64,000 nucleotides of DNA, from positions 42,456-106,455 of the forward strand of contig PBBA01000005.1 of the NCBI GenBank assembly GCA_002716405.1. Reading direction: 5' to 3'. Below, in pieces: positions 63,940-64,000 of this stretch. The translations under genes were made by a program, and so were the position numbers. This DNA is from Chloroflexota bacterium. Lineage in GTDB: Bacteria; Chloroflexota; Dehalococcoidia; UBA2979. Numbering within the stretch: position 1 is the first letter of the stretch; each line of letters begins with the position of its first letter. The notes beneath the pieces were generated by a model that had not been told where the DNA came from, did not search any database, and was given only the letters and a program-made list of their open reading frames with translations.

Positions 63940-63957
63940 ATTCTCTGTTCAAACTTA
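63940..63957 (-). repeat. inverted repeat, right arm
   Basis: ATTCTCTGTTCAAACTTA is the reverse complement of 62840-62857 at 17 of 18 positions (the core CTGTTCAAACTTA is perfect). It begins 15 bp after the stop of the nuclease-like gene. It can also pair with the right direct-repeat copy (63974-63991; 16/18), which would form a hairpin over 63940-63991. Confidence 0.85.
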
Positions 63958-63999
63958 AACAGTGACTGTGGAGTAAGTTTAAACAGTGAATAATTATGA
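63957..63999 (+). repeat. direct repeat, right copy
   Basis: Copy of 62823-62865 with 40/43 identity. The glmS part reads ACA GTG ACT GTG GAG TAA (TVTVE, stop) and is preceded by unrelated bases, so only the tail of glmS is present. Then come the same-length spacer and GTG AAT AAT TAT GA. Confidence 0.9.
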
Positions 64000-64000
64000 A
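63986..64000 (+). CDS. start of a second gene with the same first codons (MNNYE), truncated by the window edge
   Basis: GTG AAT AAT TAT GAA begins here, the same first five residues as the nuclease-like gene at 62852, with the same 9-bp distance from a glmS-type stop codon. Only five codons are visible, so it may be a paralogue, a remnant or the original neighbour of glmS. That it is a gene start is inferred from the repeat. Confidence 0.4.

Noticed and set aside
62823-64000. Tn7 or other classical transposon at glmS
   Set aside because: Only a nuclease-like gene is visible, with no tnsABCD genes, no transposase and no Tn7 end motifs; the repeats are copies of the glmS tail.
1-64000. CRISPR arrays, insertion sequences, prophage genes
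   Set aside because: No regularly spaced repeats, transposase or phage structural genes were seen; the only tyrosine recombinase sits after topA and looks like a housekeeping Xer protein.

Overview
The window is an AT-rich, gene-dense stretch of bacterial chromosome carrying almost only housekeeping genes. The best lineage guess is Chloroflexota, perhaps a marine or SAR202/Dehalococcoidia-like group. The support is a pair of polytopic proteins of the kind known mainly from Chloroflexota and Archaea (an Agl23-like GT-C protein and a DUF2298/'YYY' protein), a large-type SRP RNA with an Alu domain, ThrS without a TGS domain and frequent TTG/GTG starts. No 16S rRNA is present, so the lineage is an inference.

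Layout: (1) 1-9634, minus strand: rnc-smc-ftsY, then DUF2298, an Agl23-like protein and the start of a flippase-like membrane protein, nearly all overlapping. (2) 9784-12181, plus strand: CCA-adding enzyme, an eight-cysteine protein, a small membrane protein and a cupin. (3) 12197-18837, minus strand: GNAT, DnaQ-DinG helicase, PHP protein, small membrane protein, ispE, rsmA and the SRP RNA gene upstream of them. (4) 18951-25535: an unrecognised 448-residue protein (plus), then fabV, lepA and two oligopeptide-type ABC ATPases (minus). (5) 25602-26084: tRNA-Leu(TAG), tRNA-Lys(CTT) and tRNA-Val(GAC). (6) 26118-38703, plus strand: thrS, accC-BCCP, infC-rpmI-rplT, a RAM-domain protein, pheS-yajQ-pheT, moeA and an MFS transporter. 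(7) 38704-47729, minus strand: acyP, an aroK-aroB fusion, aroC, a membrane-anchored unknown, aroE, mltG, ruvX and alaS. (8) 47946-62842, plus strand: glmU, a CorC/HlyC protein, topA, a Xer recombinase, aroQ, an aminopeptidase, efp, xseAB, a formyltransferase, rluB, cmk, plsC and glmS. (9) 62843-64000: an accessory cassette at the 3' end of glmS.

The genes serve translation (three tRNAs, four aminoacyl-tRNA synthetase genes, IF-3, L35, L20, EF-P, LepA, RsmA), the SRP pathway (ffs and ftsY), DNA upkeep (SMC, TopA, Xer, XseAB, RuvX, DinG), the shikimate pathway (AroKB, AroC, AroE, AroQ), UDP-GlcNAc and wall metabolism (GlmS, GlmU, MltG), isoprenoids (IspE) and lipids (FabV, AccC/BCCP, PlsC).

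The least ordinary part is the right end. A PD-(D/E)XK nuclease-like gene directly behind glmS is flanked by an 18-bp inverted repeat (17/18). The last codons of glmS, the spacer and the gene start recur as a 43-bp direct repeat (40/43) at the right edge, where another reading frame with the same first five codons begins. This looks like a cassette, possibly one of a tandem series, inserted at the glmS 3' end. Other points of interest are a probable AUC start for infC, a tRNA-Val with C33 and an EF-P whose modification loop is altered.
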